Assembly: GCA_016184455.1 (NCBI GenBank)
Contig: JACPCS010000141.1
Span: 1 to 64,000 of the forward strand
Reading direction: 5' to 3'
DNA from: Acidobacteriota bacterium
GTDB taxonomy: Bacteria > Acidobacteriota > Vicinamibacteria > Vicinamibacterales > UBA2999
Length of the DNA stretch: 64,000 bases
Shown here: one piece after another, positions 33,684 through 42,982 of the stretch
How positions within the stretch are numbered: the stretch's first letter is position 1
Layout of the letters: every line of letters starts with the position of its first letter
The notes under the pieces: model-generated
What the model saw: only the letters and a program-made list of their open reading frames with translations
What the model was told of the DNA's origin: nothing
Databases searched by the model: none
Position numbers and translations under genes: made by a program

Positions 33684-34247
33684 TTACCGCGTCACGACCT
33701 TGAGCTCGCCGAGCTTGGCCACCATGTCCTCGGCGGAGGTCTCCGGCCGCACCATCTTGTCGATCGCCGCAATCCGGCCGTTCCGGTCGATGTAGAACGT
33801 CCAGCGGTTGGCGATCCCGCGCTCGTTGAGCACGCCGTACGCCTTCGCGACCGTCTTCTCCGGGTCGCTCAGCATCGGGAAGTCGGCTTCCTTCTTCTCG
33901 ACGACGCGCTCGCCGAGCGTCACCGATGTCGCCTTCGCGAACTTCATGTTCTGCTCCAGCGGATCGACGCTGGCCATGAAGTACGTCACGTTGTAGCGGC
34001 GGATCCTGTCGCCGTTCTCCGCCAGCGACTTGCACTCGATCGTGCAGCCCTGCGTGAACGCGCGCGGGAACCAGGCAATCACGACCGCCTGCTTGCCCCG
34101 GTAGTCCGACAGCTTGTGCGTCTTGCCGTCGGTCCCCGGCAGCGAGAAGTCCGGCGCCATGTCGCCGACTTTCAGCTCGGCCGCACCCTGTGCCGCTGCG
34201 CCTGCCACCAGTGTTGCCACCAGCCCTAACATTAACAGTACACGCAT
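33684..34247 (-). CDS. Exported peroxiredoxin (AhpC/TSA, BCP-like)
   Basis: A 187-residue thiol peroxidase that reduces hydroperoxides. AGGAGG precedes ATG 34247 and a signal peptide ([17 protein letters not shown]) follows, so it is extracytoplasmic, unlike most BCP proteins. The thioredoxin fold carries [13 protein letters not shown]68 would be the peroxidatic cysteine and C72 the resolving one. Later motifs [11 protein letters not shown] and [17 protein letters not shown] fit the family. Confidence 0.88.
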   Translation of the reverse strand: MRVLLMLGLVATLVAGAAAQGAAELKVGDMAPDFSLPGTDGKTHKLSDYRGKQAVVIAWFPRAFTQGCTIECKSLAENGDRIRRYNVTYFMASVDPLEQNMKFAKATSVTLGERVVEKKEADFPMLSDPEKTVAKAYGVLNERGIANRWTFYIDRNGRIAAIDKMVRPETSAEDMVAKLGELKVVTR

Positions 34248-34374
34248 CGACGAACCTCCTGCCTGCCCCCGGGCGAAGTCGAGGGGCTCCCGCGTTACCG
34301 GGCTTCGCAAAGGCCAGAGTATAGCGCCAGGCGGGTCTGCGTCGCGAATTTTTCCGCACTCGGCGAGACCCGTC

Positions 34375-36085
34375 CTACGTACGCGTGTCCCGAGCTACCT
34401 CTTGCCAGCCGAGCAGTTCGCCGTGCAGGCGCGCCCGCTCGCGGTCGATCTGCTCGGGCGTCGCGCCGAGACGCTGGAGCACCGCTTCGGTCATCGCCAG
34501 CGCGACCTCTCCCTCGCCCGAGAACACCTGGTCGGCACCCGCGCCGCGCAGCGCCGATGCGTCGCGCAGGTAGCCGCCTCGCGCGAAGACGTGCACCGAC
34601 GGATTGAGCTCGCGGGCGACCCGGATGGTCTCGGCCGCGCCGGCATCGGCCACGCTCACGATCAGCGTGGCCGCGTGCCGGATCCCGGCGGTAACGATCG
34701 CCGTAGACCGCAGAGACACCTTCCTGGCGCAGCGTGCGCACGGTCTCGATGTTGAGCTCGACAACCGTGGGCGCGATCCGGTTCTCGCGCAGCAGCCGCG
34801 CCACGGTGCGGCCGGTCGGCCCGTAGCCGACCACCACCGCGCGGTCCTCAGGCGCGATCGACGAGGCTGCGCCGCGATCGTCTGCCTCGGCGGAGGCCCA
34901 GGCGAGCCGCCACCGCGAGAGCCACCGCTCGGCGGGACGGACGAGGCGCCCCACAAACGGGTTGATCACGATCGAGGCGATCGAGACGGCCACGAGGATG
35001 TTCGAGGCGGGGTCGGGCAGGACGCGCAGCTCGCGCGCCACGGCGGCCAGAATGAACGAGAACTCGCCGATCTGCGCGAGCGCGGACGGCACGGTGATGA
35101 CCGTCCGGAGCGGGTAGCGCATGAGCGCCAGCACGCCCGCGGCGACGAGCGGCTTCGCCACGACGACGATGGCGAACGCGCCGAGCGCAAGTCCGGGCGC
35201 CTGCAGGAGCTGCACCGGATCGAGGAGCATGCCGACCGACACGAAGAACAGCACCGCGAACGCCTCGCGCATCGGCAGCGCTTCGGTCGCGGCGCGGAGG
35301 CTGTACTCCGAGCGGCCGACGGTCAGCCCGGCAATGAAGGCGCCGAGCGCCATCGAGACGCCGAAGAACGTCGTCGACACGACGGCGATGCCGAGCGCGA
35401 TCGTCAGCACCGCCAGGGTGAACAGCTCCCGCGACCGCGTGAGCGCCATCAGATCGAGGAGCCGCGGAACCGCCCGCGCGCCCAGGAGCATCGCCAGCGC
35501 GATGAGTCCCCCGACCTTGAGCAGGGCGATCAGCAGGTTCGCCGCGACGCTGGCCGGCGTGGCCGCCGCGCCGACGAGCGACGGCAGCAGCACGAGCATG
35601 ACGACGGTGATGATGTCTTCGACGACGAGCCAGCCGACGGCGATGTGGCCCGCGGACGTGTGCAGCCGGCGCGCGTCCGACAGGACGCGTACGAGGACGA
35701 CGGTGCTCGCCACCGACAGCGTCAGGCCGAACACGAACGCCGAGGTCCAGTTCCAGCCGGCGGCGCGCGCCACCAGCGCCCCGAGCACCGTGGCTGCGCC
35801 GATGCCGGCAGCGGCGCCGGGGACGGCCACGTGTCGCACCGCGAGCAGCTCGTCGACGTGCAGCTGCAGGCCGACGCCGAACATCAGCAGGATGACGCCC
35901 ACATCGGCGAGCTGCGTGGCGACCGTGGTGTTGGCGGCAAAGCCCGGCGTATGCGGGCCGATCACCACGCCGGCGATGAGATAGCCGACGATTGGCGAGA
36001 GTCCCGCGCGGTGCGTGAGGTACCCGAACACGAGCGCGGAGGCGAGCCCGGCTGCGAGGGTCAGCGTGACGCTGAGTTCCGGCAT
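34375..36085 (-). pseudogene. Kef-type cation:proton antiporter, frameshifted in its TrkA-N domain
   Basis: ATG 36085 opens an antiporter with about 12 membrane segments (ELSVTLTLAAGLASALVFGY and the family motif LADVGVILLMFGVGLQL), then a cytoplasmic NAD-binding regulator domain beginning VVVGYGPTGRTVARLL. At about 34710 the frame turns to arginine-rich nonsense, while a second frame continues AGIRHAATLIVSVADAG to a stop at 34375. Between VYGD and AGIRHA some residues expected in TrkA-N domains are missing, so a small out-of-frame deletion is likely. Because sequence is lost as well as frame, true damage is more plausible here than at the other indels. It would have exchanged K+ or Na+ for protons. 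Confidence 0.82.
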
Positions 36086-36117
36086 GCACGCGCATCGTAC
36101 TTGCACCCGGGCCCTGT

Positions 36118-36836
36118 ATGGCCAAGAAAGCCGGGTCCGGGAGCCCTGACGATGCGAATCCGGGCGGAAAGCGCTCGGCGGCACCGTTCGTTCCCGCCAC
36201 GACCAGCCTCCGCACGCTGCGCGCGACCGCGCACGAGTGCCGCGGCTGCGACCTCTACAAGACCGCTACCCGGGTGGTCTTCGGCGCCGGGCCGCGCACC
36301 GCGCACGTGATGTTCGTCGGCGAACAGCCGGGCGATCAGGAAGATCGCCAGGGCGTGCCGTTCGTCGGCCCCGCCGGCGCGCTGATCGACCGGGCGCTCG
36401 AGGAGGCGGGCATCCCGCGCAACGAGGTCTATGTCACCAACGCCGTCAAGCACTTCAAGTGGGAGCCGCGCGGCAAGCGGCGCATCCACAAGAAGCCGCG
36501 GCTCTCGGAGGTGAAGGCCTGCCGGCCGTGGCTCGAGGCCGAGCTGCGCGCGATCAAGCCGGCGGTCATCGTCTGCCTCGGGGCAACGGGGCGCAGTCGG
36601 TGCTCGGGCCGCGGTTCAAATTGATGCAGAACCGCGGGAAGCTGCTTGCCCCGAGCGACGTCGAGGGGGTGCCGAGCTCGATGTCGGAGGGGCGGCACGT
36701 CGTCGCCACCGTTCATCCCTCGTCAGTCCTGCGCGCGCCCAATTCAGAGGCGCGCCGCGCCGCGTTCGACATGCTCGTCGCCGACCTGCGCGTCGTCGCG
36801 AAGCCGCTACGCAAGGCGCTCGCGGCAAGCCGCTGA
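36118..36836 (+). pseudogene. udgX: UdgX-type uracil-DNA glycosylase, frameshifted
   Basis: A family 4-like uracil-DNA glycosylase of the UdgX subtype, which removes uracil and can bind the product site covalently. The first frame holds C41xxC44 of the Fe-S site, motif GEQPGDQED (68-76) and the diagnostic KRRIH loop (120-124) with the histidine that makes the covalent link in UdgX. At VCLGAT (about 36590) the frame breaks; the second frame continues AQSVLGPRFKLMQNRGK and carries the HPSSVLRAPN motif before the stop at 36836. One missing base in ACGGGGCGC restores a full protein. All catalytic parts survive, so an assembly error is likely. It stands beside uvrA and mpg. Confidence 0.85.
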
Positions 36837-36844
36837 CGCAAACT

Positions 36845-36943
36845 CAACTCCCAACTCCCAACACTGCAACTCCCAAGCCTGAGCGTGGCCGAGGTCCGCC
36901 GTTTCGTTTGGGAGTTGGTTCCTTGGGAGTTGGAAGTTGCAGT
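36845..36943. repeat. CAACTCCCAA palindrome between udgX and uvrA
   Basis: Three CAACTCCCAA-type units (36845-36876) are matched by inverted TTGGGAGTTG units (36907-36943), with ACTGCAACTT-type outer parts also complementary. The centre is about 30 bases of unrelated sequence. Related GGGAGTTGGGA units occur after tdk at 49040-49060. Confidence 0.7.
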
Positions 36944-36983
36944 AACATGGTCTACTTACCAGTTCGTAGAAATAGGGGACAGT

Positions 36984-39905
36984 GTGACTGCCGTGCCGCC
37001 TTCCAGCCGCGCTCCGCTCGTCATTCGCGGCGCCCGCACGCATAACCTCAAGAATATCGACGTCACCATTCCCGCGGGCCGGCTCGCCGTCATCACCGGC
37101 GTGAGCGGCTCGGGCAAGTCGTCGCTCGCCTTCGACACGATCTACGCCGAAGGCCAGCGCCGCTATGTCGAGTCGCTCTCCGCGTACGCGCGGCAGTTCC
37201 TCGAGCGGATGGAGAAGCCCGACGTCGACCGCATCGAGGGGATCTGTCCCGCCATCGCCATCCGGCAGAAGAACAGCGTTCGAAACCCGCGATCGACGGT
37301 CGGCACGATGACCGAGATCCACGACTACATGCGGCTGCTGTACGCGCGTGTCGGGCGCACGTACTGCCGCCAGTGTGGGCGCGAGGTCACGCGTGAGACG
37401 GCGGAAGTGGTGGCGCGCCGGCTCGGCGAGCTGCCCGCCGGCAGCCGTGTGCTGATCGGGTTCGAGATTCCGGTGGTGGCGCTGCCGGCGGCCGAGGTGG
37501 AGACTGCTGACGACGGTGACGCAGAGACGGCCGACGGTCCGGCGAAAGCCGGACACGACGATCGAAACGGCGCTGACGCGATTGTCGAAACACTCAATGC
37601 CCTTCGTCGGCGCGGCTTCGGCCGCCTGCTCATCGGCGGGCAGGCGGTGCCGTTCGAAGAGGTCGATCCCGCGTCGCTCCGCGGCCAGACGCGCCTCGAG
37701 GTCGTCGTCGATCGCGTGCGGATCGAAGGCGACGTCCGGAGCCGCCTCACCGATTCGATCGAGACGTCGTATCAGGAGGGCGGCGGGGCTGCGTTCGCGA
37801 TGGTGCAGCCTGACATGCGCCTCGAGTTCTCGGAGCGCTTCGAATGCCGCGCCTGCGGCATCGCGTACGAGGCGCCGCAGCCGCGGCTCTTCTCGTTCAA
37901 CAACCCGTTCGGCGCCTGCCCGACGTGCCACGGCTTCGGCAACATCATCGAGCTCGACATGGATCTGGTCGTCCCCGATCCGTCCAAGTCGATCAACCAG
38001 GGCGCCATCGAGCCGTGGACCAAGCCGCACTACCGTGCGCAGCTCGCCGAGCTGAAGCGCGCCGCGCGCAAGACGGGCGTCCGGCTCGACGTGCCCTGGT
38101 CGCAGCTGAGCGACGACGAGCGGCGGTTCGTCGTCGAGGGGAATGACCCGTCCCGAGCGGAGTCGAGGGGCGATTACGACGGCATCCGCGGATTCTTCCG
38201 CTGGCTGGAGCGCAAGAAGTACAAGGTGCACGTCCGCGTCTTCCTGAGCCGCTACCGCGGCTACCTGTCGTGCCCGGATTGCGGCGGCGCCCGGCTGCGG
38301 CGCGAGGCGCGCGACGTGCGCGTCACCGGCCGGACCATTGACGCGGTGTCGGCGCTCACGGTGCGCGAGGCGCAGCAGTTCTTTGCCGGGCTCGAGCTCT
38401 CCGAGAAGGAAGCGGCGGTGGCCGAGAAGGTACTGCGCGAGATCCGCCGCCGGCTCGGGTTCCTCTCCGACGTCGGCCTCGATTACCTGACGCTCGACCG
38501 CTTGTCGTCGACGCTCTCGGGCGGCGAAGCGCAGCGCATCAACCTGGCGACCTCCCTCGGATCGGCGCTCGTCGGCACGCTCTACGTGCTCGACGAGCCG
38601 TCGATCGGCCTTCATTCGCGCGACAATCAGCGGCTCATCGCCATCCTCCGGCAGCTGCGCGACCAGGGGAACACCGTGCTCGTTGTCGAGCACGACGAAG
38701 AGATGATCCGCGTCGCCGACCACATCGTCGACATGGGGCTCGGCGCCGGCGAGCAGGGCGGACGCGTCGTCTATTCGGGTGATCTCGACGGCCTGCTGCA
38801 GGAGCCGCGGTCGCTCACGGCGAAGTATCTGCGCAAGGAGCTCGCGATTCCGGTACCGTCGCCGCGGCGGAAGGGGAGCGGGCAGAAGATCCGGCTGTTC
38901 GGCGCGAGCGAGCACAACCTGAAGCGGATCGACGTGGAGATTCCGCTCAACACGCTCACGTGCGTGACCGGCGTGAGCGGGTCGGGCAAGTCGACGCTCG
39001 TCCACGACGTGCTGTACGCTGCCATCAAGCGCGCGAAGGGCGACTGGGACCGCCGGGTCGGGGCGTTCCGCAGCCTCGAAGGTCTCGAGTACATCACGGA
39101 TGCCGTGCTCGTGGATCAGGCGCCGATCGGACGGACGCCGCGATCCAATCCGGTCACCTATCTGAAGGCGTTCGACCCGATCCGCGAGCTGTTCGCGGCC
39201 ACGCGCGACGCCCGCTCGCGCGGCCTGACGGCGAGCCATTTCTCCTTCAACGTGCCGGGCGGTCGCTGCGAGGCGTGCCAGGGCGAGGGCGAAGTGCGCG
39301 TCGAGATGCAGTTTCTCGCTGACGTCTTCGTCCCCTGCGACCAGTGCAACGCCATGCGGTTCAAGCCGCAGGTCCTCGAGGTGCGGTACCGCGGCAAGAA
39401 CGTGCACCAGGTGCTGGAGATGACGGTGCGCGAGGCGCTCGCGTTCTTCAGCACGTCGCCCAAGGTGCTGCGGCGCCTGCAGGTGCTCGACGAGATCGGG
39501 CTCGGCTACCTGCGGCTCGGGCAGCCCGCCACGACGCTCTCGGGAGGCGAGGCGCAGCGGATCAAGATTGCCGCGCATCTGGCGTCGTTCGGGGGCGAGC
39601 GCCTGCTCTACATCCTCGATGAGCCGACCACGGGGCTGCACTTCGACGACATCGCAAAGCTGCTGGCTGCGTTCCGCAAGCTCGTCGAGGCGGGGCACAC
39701 GCTGCTCGTCATCGAGCACAACCTCGACGTGATCAAGACGGCCGACTCCATCATCGACCTCGGACCCGAGGGAGGCGAGGCCGGCGGCCGCGTCGTCGTG
39801 GCGGGGACGCCGGAGAAGGTGGCCGAGGCCAACGCGTCGCACACCGGCCGCGTGCTGCGGCAGGTGCTGGCGACCGGCCGCTCGCATGCCTACGCGGCGC
39901 GGTAA
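36984..39905 (+). CDS. uvrA: UvrA, excinuclease ABC subunit A
   Basis: Damage-sensing ATPase of nucleotide excision repair. GTG 36984 is chosen because AGGGGAC lies just upstream and the conserved start (VIRGARTHNLKNIDV) follows; it gives 973 residues. It has two ABC modules: Walker A GVSGSGKSS near 38 and GVSGSGKST near 663, signature LSGGEAQRI near 511 and 851, and zinc-binding cysteines near 287-313 and 760-785. Two places look inserted relative to usual UvrA: an acidic segment with DGPAKAGHDD near 185-192, encoded by the hairpin GTCCGGC-GAAA-GCCGGAC (37537-37554), and DPSRAESRGDYDG near 390, encoded by a CCGAGCGGAGTCGAGGGG unit. Frame is intact. Confidence 0.95.
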   Translation: MTAVPPSSRAPLVIRGARTHNLKNIDVTIPAGRLAVITGVSGSGKSSLAFDTIYAEGQRRYVESLSAYARQFLERMEKPDVDRIEGICPAIAIRQKNSVRNPRSTVGTMTEIHDYMRLLYARVGRTYCRQCGREVTRETAEVVARRLGELPAGSRVLIGFEIPVVALPAAEVETADDGDAETADGPAKAGHDDRNGADAIVETLNALRRRGFGRLLIGGQAVPFEEVDPASLRGQTRLEVVVDRVRIEGDVRSRLTDSIETSYQEGGGAAFAMVQPDMRLEFSERFECRACGIAYEAPQPRLFSFNNPFGACPTCHGFGNIIELDMDLVVPDPSKSINQGAIEPWTKPHYRAQLAELKRAARKTGVRLDVPWSQLSDDERRFVVEGNDPSRAESRGDYDGIRGFFRWLERKKYKVHVRVFLSRYRGYLSCPDCGGARLRREARDVRVTGRTIDAVSALTVREAQQFFAGLELSEKEAAVAEKVLREIRRRLGFLSDVGLDYLTLDRLSSTLSGGEAQRINLATSLGSALVGTLYVLDEPSIGLHSRDNQRLIAILRQLRDQGNTVLVVEHDEEMIRVADHIVDMGLGAGEQGGRVVYSGDLDGLLQEPRSLTAKYLRKELAIPVPSPRRKGSGQKIRLFGASEHNLKRIDVEIPLNTLTCVTGVSGSGKSTLVHDVLYAAIKRAKGDWDRRVGAFRSLEGLEYITDAVLVDQAPIGRTPRSNPVTYLKAFDPIRELFAATRDARSRGLTASHFSFNVPGGRCEACQGEGEVRVEMQFLADVFVPCDQCNAMRFKPQVLEVRYRGKNVHQVLEMTVREALAFFSTSPKVLRRLQVLDEIGLGYLRLGQPATTLSGGEAQRIKIAAHLASFGGERLLYILDEPTTGLHFDDIAKLLAAFRKLVEAGHTLLVIEHNLDVIKTADSIIDLGPEGGEAGGRVVVAGTPEKVAEANASHTGRVLRQVLATGRSHAYAAR

Positions 39906-39996
39906 ATGGGGTCGGAGGTCCTTTTTGGAGGACACTCGATCGGACCCACCGCGGACCCGTCCTCGAGTGTCCTCCAAAAAGGACCTCCGACCCCAT
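39906..39996. repeat. Perfect 34-bp inverted repeat between uvrA and mpg
   Basis: Arms 39906-39939 and 39963-39996 are perfect reverse complements over 34 bases, with a 23-base loop. The element begins directly after the uvrA stop codon and its right arm runs into the mpg reading frame. Its outer ends (GGGGTCGGAGGTC / GACCTCCGACCCC) recur in the palindrome inside uvrC. Confidence 0.9.
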
Positions 39997-40593
39997 ATTC
40001 TCCCGCGATCGTTTTACGAGCGGCCCACACTCACCGTCGTCGAGGAGCTGCTCGGCAAAGTGCTCATGCATCACACACCGGCGGGCATGGCCGCGGGCAT
40101 GATCGTCGAGGCCGAGGCCTACATTGGCGAGAACGACCCGGCGTGCCACGCGGCGCCGGGCCCGACCGCACGGAACGCGCCGCTCTATGGTGCACCCGGG
40201 CACGCGTACGTCTATCTCAATTACGGCATCCACTACCTCGTGAACGCCGTGACCGAAGCGGAGGGTCGTCCCGCCGCGGTGCTCATTCGGGCGCTGCACC
40301 CGGTGGAGGGCGCAGCCCTCATGCGCCGGCGCCGCGCACCGTCAGGCACGCACATCGCCGATGCGGATCTGTGCCGAGGACCGGGTAACCTGACGTGCGC
40401 GCTCGGGATCACGCTCGCGGAGAACCAGATCGATCTCGTGTCGAGCCGCCTCGTGATCGAAGACCGCGGGTACGCCGTTGACGCCGTTCGGTGGGGGCCG
40501 CGCATCGGGATCCGCGTGGGCGTGGAGAAGCGGTGGCGCTGCTGGATCGCGGGCCATCCGTCCATATCCGGTCCGCGGCGCGTGGTACGATAG
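39967..40593 (+). CDS. mpg: DNA-3-methyladenine glycosylase (AAG/MPG type)
   Basis: Removes alkylated purines in base-excision repair. Family similarity begins at [20 protein letters not shown], then [46 protein letters not shown] and a final [13 protein letters not shown]. The start is unclear: the first similar residues have no start codon just before them. GTG 39967 lies inside the right arm of the perfect inverted repeat and adds about 12 repeat-encoded residues ([10 protein letters not shown]). An ATG at 39886 inside uvrA is in frame and would read through the whole palindrome. Either way a palindromic element has been placed over the natural start. Confidence 0.88.
   Translation: MSSKKDLRPHILPRSFYERPTLTVVEELLGKVLMHHTPAGMAAGMIVEAEAYIGENDPACHAAPGPTARNAPLYGAPGHAYVYLNYGIHYLVNAVTEAEGRPAAVLIRALHPVEGAALMRRRRAPSGTHIADADLCRGPGNLTCALGITLAENQIDLVSSRLVIEDRGYAVDAVRWGPRIGIRVGVEKRWRCWIAGHPSISGPRRVVR
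40583..40591 (+). promoter_or_regulatory. Extended -10 element before leuC
   Basis: TGGTACGAT overlaps the mpg stop codon and lies 12 bases before ATG 40604. No clear -35 is seen. Confidence 0.35.
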
Positions 40594-40603
40594 ACGGATT
40601 CAG

Positions 40604-42001
40604 ATGGGAAAAACGCTCCTGCAGAAGGTGTGGGACCTCCACACGGTCCGCACCCTGCCGTCGGGTCAGACGCAGATCTTCATCGGCCTGCACCTCGTGC
40701 ATGAGGTGACCTCGCCGCAGGCCTTCGACGCGCTCCGCAAGCGCGGCTGGAAAGTGGCGCGCCTCGACCGCACGTTCGCCACATCCGACCACATCGTGCC
40801 GACGCGCGATCGGACGCGGCCGTTCCTCGATGTCATGGCCGAAGACATGATGGCCGCGCTCGAGCGGAACTGCCGCGACTTCGGCGTCCCCTTGGCCGGG
40901 CTCGACGACGACCGGCAGGGGATCGTGCACGTGATCGGCCCCGAGCTCGGGCTGACGCAGCCGGGGATGACGATTGCGTGCGGCGACAGCCACACGTCGA
41001 CGCACGGCGCGTTCGGCGCGGTTGCCTTCGGCATCGGCACCTCGCAGGTGCGCGACGTCCTCGCGTCGCAGTGCCTGGCGCTCGAGCCGATGAAGGTGCG
41101 CCGCATCAGGGTCACCGGGACGCTGCCGCGGGGCGTCTACGCCAAGGACGTCATTCTCACGATCATCAACCGCCTCGGCGTGGGCGGGGGCGTCGGCTAC
41201 GCCTACGAGTACGCGGGCGACATCGTCGGCCGCATGTCGATGGACGAGCGGATGACGATCTGCAACATGTCGATCGAAGGCGGCGCGCGCGTCGGCTACG
41301 TCAATCCCGACCAGAGGACCTTCGAGTACATGAAAGGACGTCCGTTCGCGCCGAGCGGCGAGGCGTTCGAGCGCGCGAAGACGTGGTGGCGGTCGATCGC
41401 GTCGGATCCGGACGCGCGCTATGACGACGACGTGGAGATTCGCGGGGAGGAACTGACGCCGGTCGTCACCTGGGGCGTCAATCCTGGACAGTCCGTGTCC
41501 GTGACGGGGCGCGTGCCGGTCGCCAACGGTTCGGGCGGCGACGGGCAGGCGATTGCGGACGCGCTCGCGTACATGGGCCTGCACGGCGGCGAGGCGATTG
41601 CGGGCACCCGCGTCGACGTGGCGTTCATCGGCTCCTGCACCAACTCGCGCCTGTCGGATCTGCGCGAGGCGGCGCGGATCGTCCGGGGCCGCCGCGTGGC
41701 GCCGCACGTCAAGGCGTTCGTGGTGCCCGGATCCGCGTCGGTGAAGCAGGCGGCCGAACGCGAAGGGCTCGACGAGATCTTCCGGGCCGCCGGCTTCGAA
41801 TGGCGGTCGGCCGGCTGCTCCATGTGCCTCGGGATGAACCCCGACAAGCTGCAGGGCAGCCAGGTCTGCGCCTCTTCGTCGAACCGCAATTTCAAGGGGC
41901 GGCAGGGAAGCCCCACCGGGCGGACGCTGCTCATGAGTCCGGCGATGGTGGCCGCCGCCGCCGTCACCGGCGCCGTCACCGACGTTCGGGAACTTGTATG
42001 A
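40604..42001 (+). CDS. leuC: 3-isopropylmalate dehydratase large subunit
   Basis: With LeuD it converts 2-isopropylmalate to 3-isopropylmalate in leucine synthesis. The 465-residue protein has the aconitase-like 4Fe-4S ligands C345 (GSCTNSR), C405 and C408 ([10 protein letters not shown]), plus [13 protein letters not shown] and [13 protein letters not shown]. The length is normal. Its TGA overlaps the leuD ATG, giving tight translational coupling. ATG 40604 fits the family N-terminus ([13 protein letters not shown]). Confidence 0.96.
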   Translation: MGKTLLQKVWDLHTVRTLPSGQTQIFIGLHLVHEVTSPQAFDALRKRGWKVARLDRTFATSDHIVPTRDRTRPFLDVMAEDMMAALERNCRDFGVPLAGLDDDRQGIVHVIGPELGLTQPGMTIACGDSHTSTHGAFGAVAFGIGTSQVRDVLASQCLALEPMKVRRIRVTGTLPRGVYAKDVILTIINRLGVGGGVGYAYEYAGDIVGRMSMDERMTICNMSIEGGARVGYVNPDQRTFEYMKGRPFAPSGEAFERAKTWWRSIASDPDARYDDDVEIRGEELTPVVTWGVNPGQSVSVTGRVPVANGSGGDGQAIADALAYMGLHGGEAIAGTRVDVAFIGSCTNSRLSDLREAARIVRGRRVAPHVKAFVVPGSASVKQAAEREGLDEIFRAAGFEWRSAGCSMCLGMNPDKLQGSQVCASSSNRNFKGRQGSPTGRTLLMSPAMVAAAAVTGAVTDVRELV

Positions 42002-42603
42002 AGATGACCCGCATCGAAGGCACCGCGCTCCCGATGCGCGGCGACGATATCGACACCGATCGCATCATGCCGGCGCGCTACCTGCGGGCGATCACCTTCG
42101 AGGGCCTCGAGGGGCACCTGTTCGAAGACGAGCGTGCCGGATCGGCGGCCGGCGCCCGTACGGGCGCCGTGCACCCGTTCGACAACCCGGCGTACCGCGG
42201 GGCCTCGATTCTGCTCGTCAACCGCAACTTCGGCTCCGGGTCCTCGCGCGAGCACGCACCGCAGGCGCTGCAGCGTGCCGGCATCCGCGCCATCGTGGGC
42301 GAGTCGTTCGCCGAGATCTTTTTCGGCAACTCGCTGATGATCGGCCTGCCGTGCGTCACCGCCGCTCCGGACGAAGTCCGCGAGCTGATGGAGCGCGTGG
42401 AGGAGCGGCCGGACGTACATCTGCGCGTCGATTTCGAGGCGGGTACCTGCGAGATGAACGGCTTCCGGTGCGCGATTCGGCTGCCCGGCCACGCGCGCGA
42501 TGCGCTGCTGACGGGGGCGTGGGATACGACGGGGATGCTGCTGGAGCGTTACGAGGAGGTCGACACGGTCGGCGCGCGCCTGCCCTACGTCGCGGGCTTC
42601 TGA
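41998..42603 (+). CDS. leuD: 3-isopropylmalate dehydratase small subunit
   Basis: Swivelling-domain partner of LeuC, 201 residues. ATG 41998 overlaps the leuC stop (ATGA). Motifs [33 protein letters not shown] and [13 protein letters not shown] are typical. No leuB is seen in the window; leuA lies about 1.4 kb further on beyond a LysR gene. Confidence 0.96.
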   Translation: MKMTRIEGTALPMRGDDIDTDRIMPARYLRAITFEGLEGHLFEDERAGSAAGARTGAVHPFDNPAYRGASILLVNRNFGSGSSREHAPQALQRAGIRAIVGESFAEIFFGNSLMIGLPCVTAAPDEVRELMERVEERPDVHLRVDFEAGTCEMNGFRCAIRLPGHARDALLTGAWDTTGMLLERYEEVDTVGARLPYVAGF

Positions 42604-42693
42604 AGAATCGACTACCTGAGAAGCTGGATCATTGCAGCGACGCAGAAAATGCAGCGTTCGAGGCCGATGGGGGTGGCAATTCCGTCGTACGGT

Positions 42694-42927
42694 TCACGAC
42701 AACGACTGCTGATATACGGTCAGTTCCCACGTGTCGCCGACGGCGTCGTGGCGCAGGATGTAGGTATGGCCGTCGGCGCCCTTCACCTTGAAGTACCGGT
42801 GGTCCGGCGCGAGCCATGCGTCGAGTCTCTCTGAGACTTCGATCCGTCGCCCGCCCAGTGTGAACGCGCGCGGCGTCTGCTCGCCGCGATAGCCTGCGTA
42901 GCACTCGACGCTGACGCGAATCTCCAT
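42694..42927 (-). CDS. Small protein of unknown function, 77 aa
   Basis: ATG 42927 opens a compact, probably beta-rich protein (VSVECYAGYRGEQTPRAFTL, ending DAVGDTWELTVYQ). The pattern YFKVKGADGHTYILRHD looks like a small conserved cytoplasmic protein with no known activity. The ribosome site is weak. It may be co-transcribed with the upstream LysR gene, whose stop is 55 bases away. Confidence 0.6.
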   Translation of the reverse strand: MEIRVSVECYAGYRGEQTPRAFTLGGRRIEVSERLDAWLAPDHRYFKVKGADGHTYILRHDAVGDTWELTVYQQSLS

Positions 42928-42982
42928 CCGAACGCGATCTTCGCACGCCACACCAGCGGCGGAGGGGACGCTGCGCGAGCTG

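Noticed and set aside
34602-36310. Plus-strand 568-residue frame over the antiporter
   Set aside because: Composition is Arg/Asp/His-rich with no domains; it is the shadow of the minus-strand gene.
36580-36600. Programmed frameshift in udgX
   Set aside because: The GGGG run is short and the other indels in the window point to error or decay.
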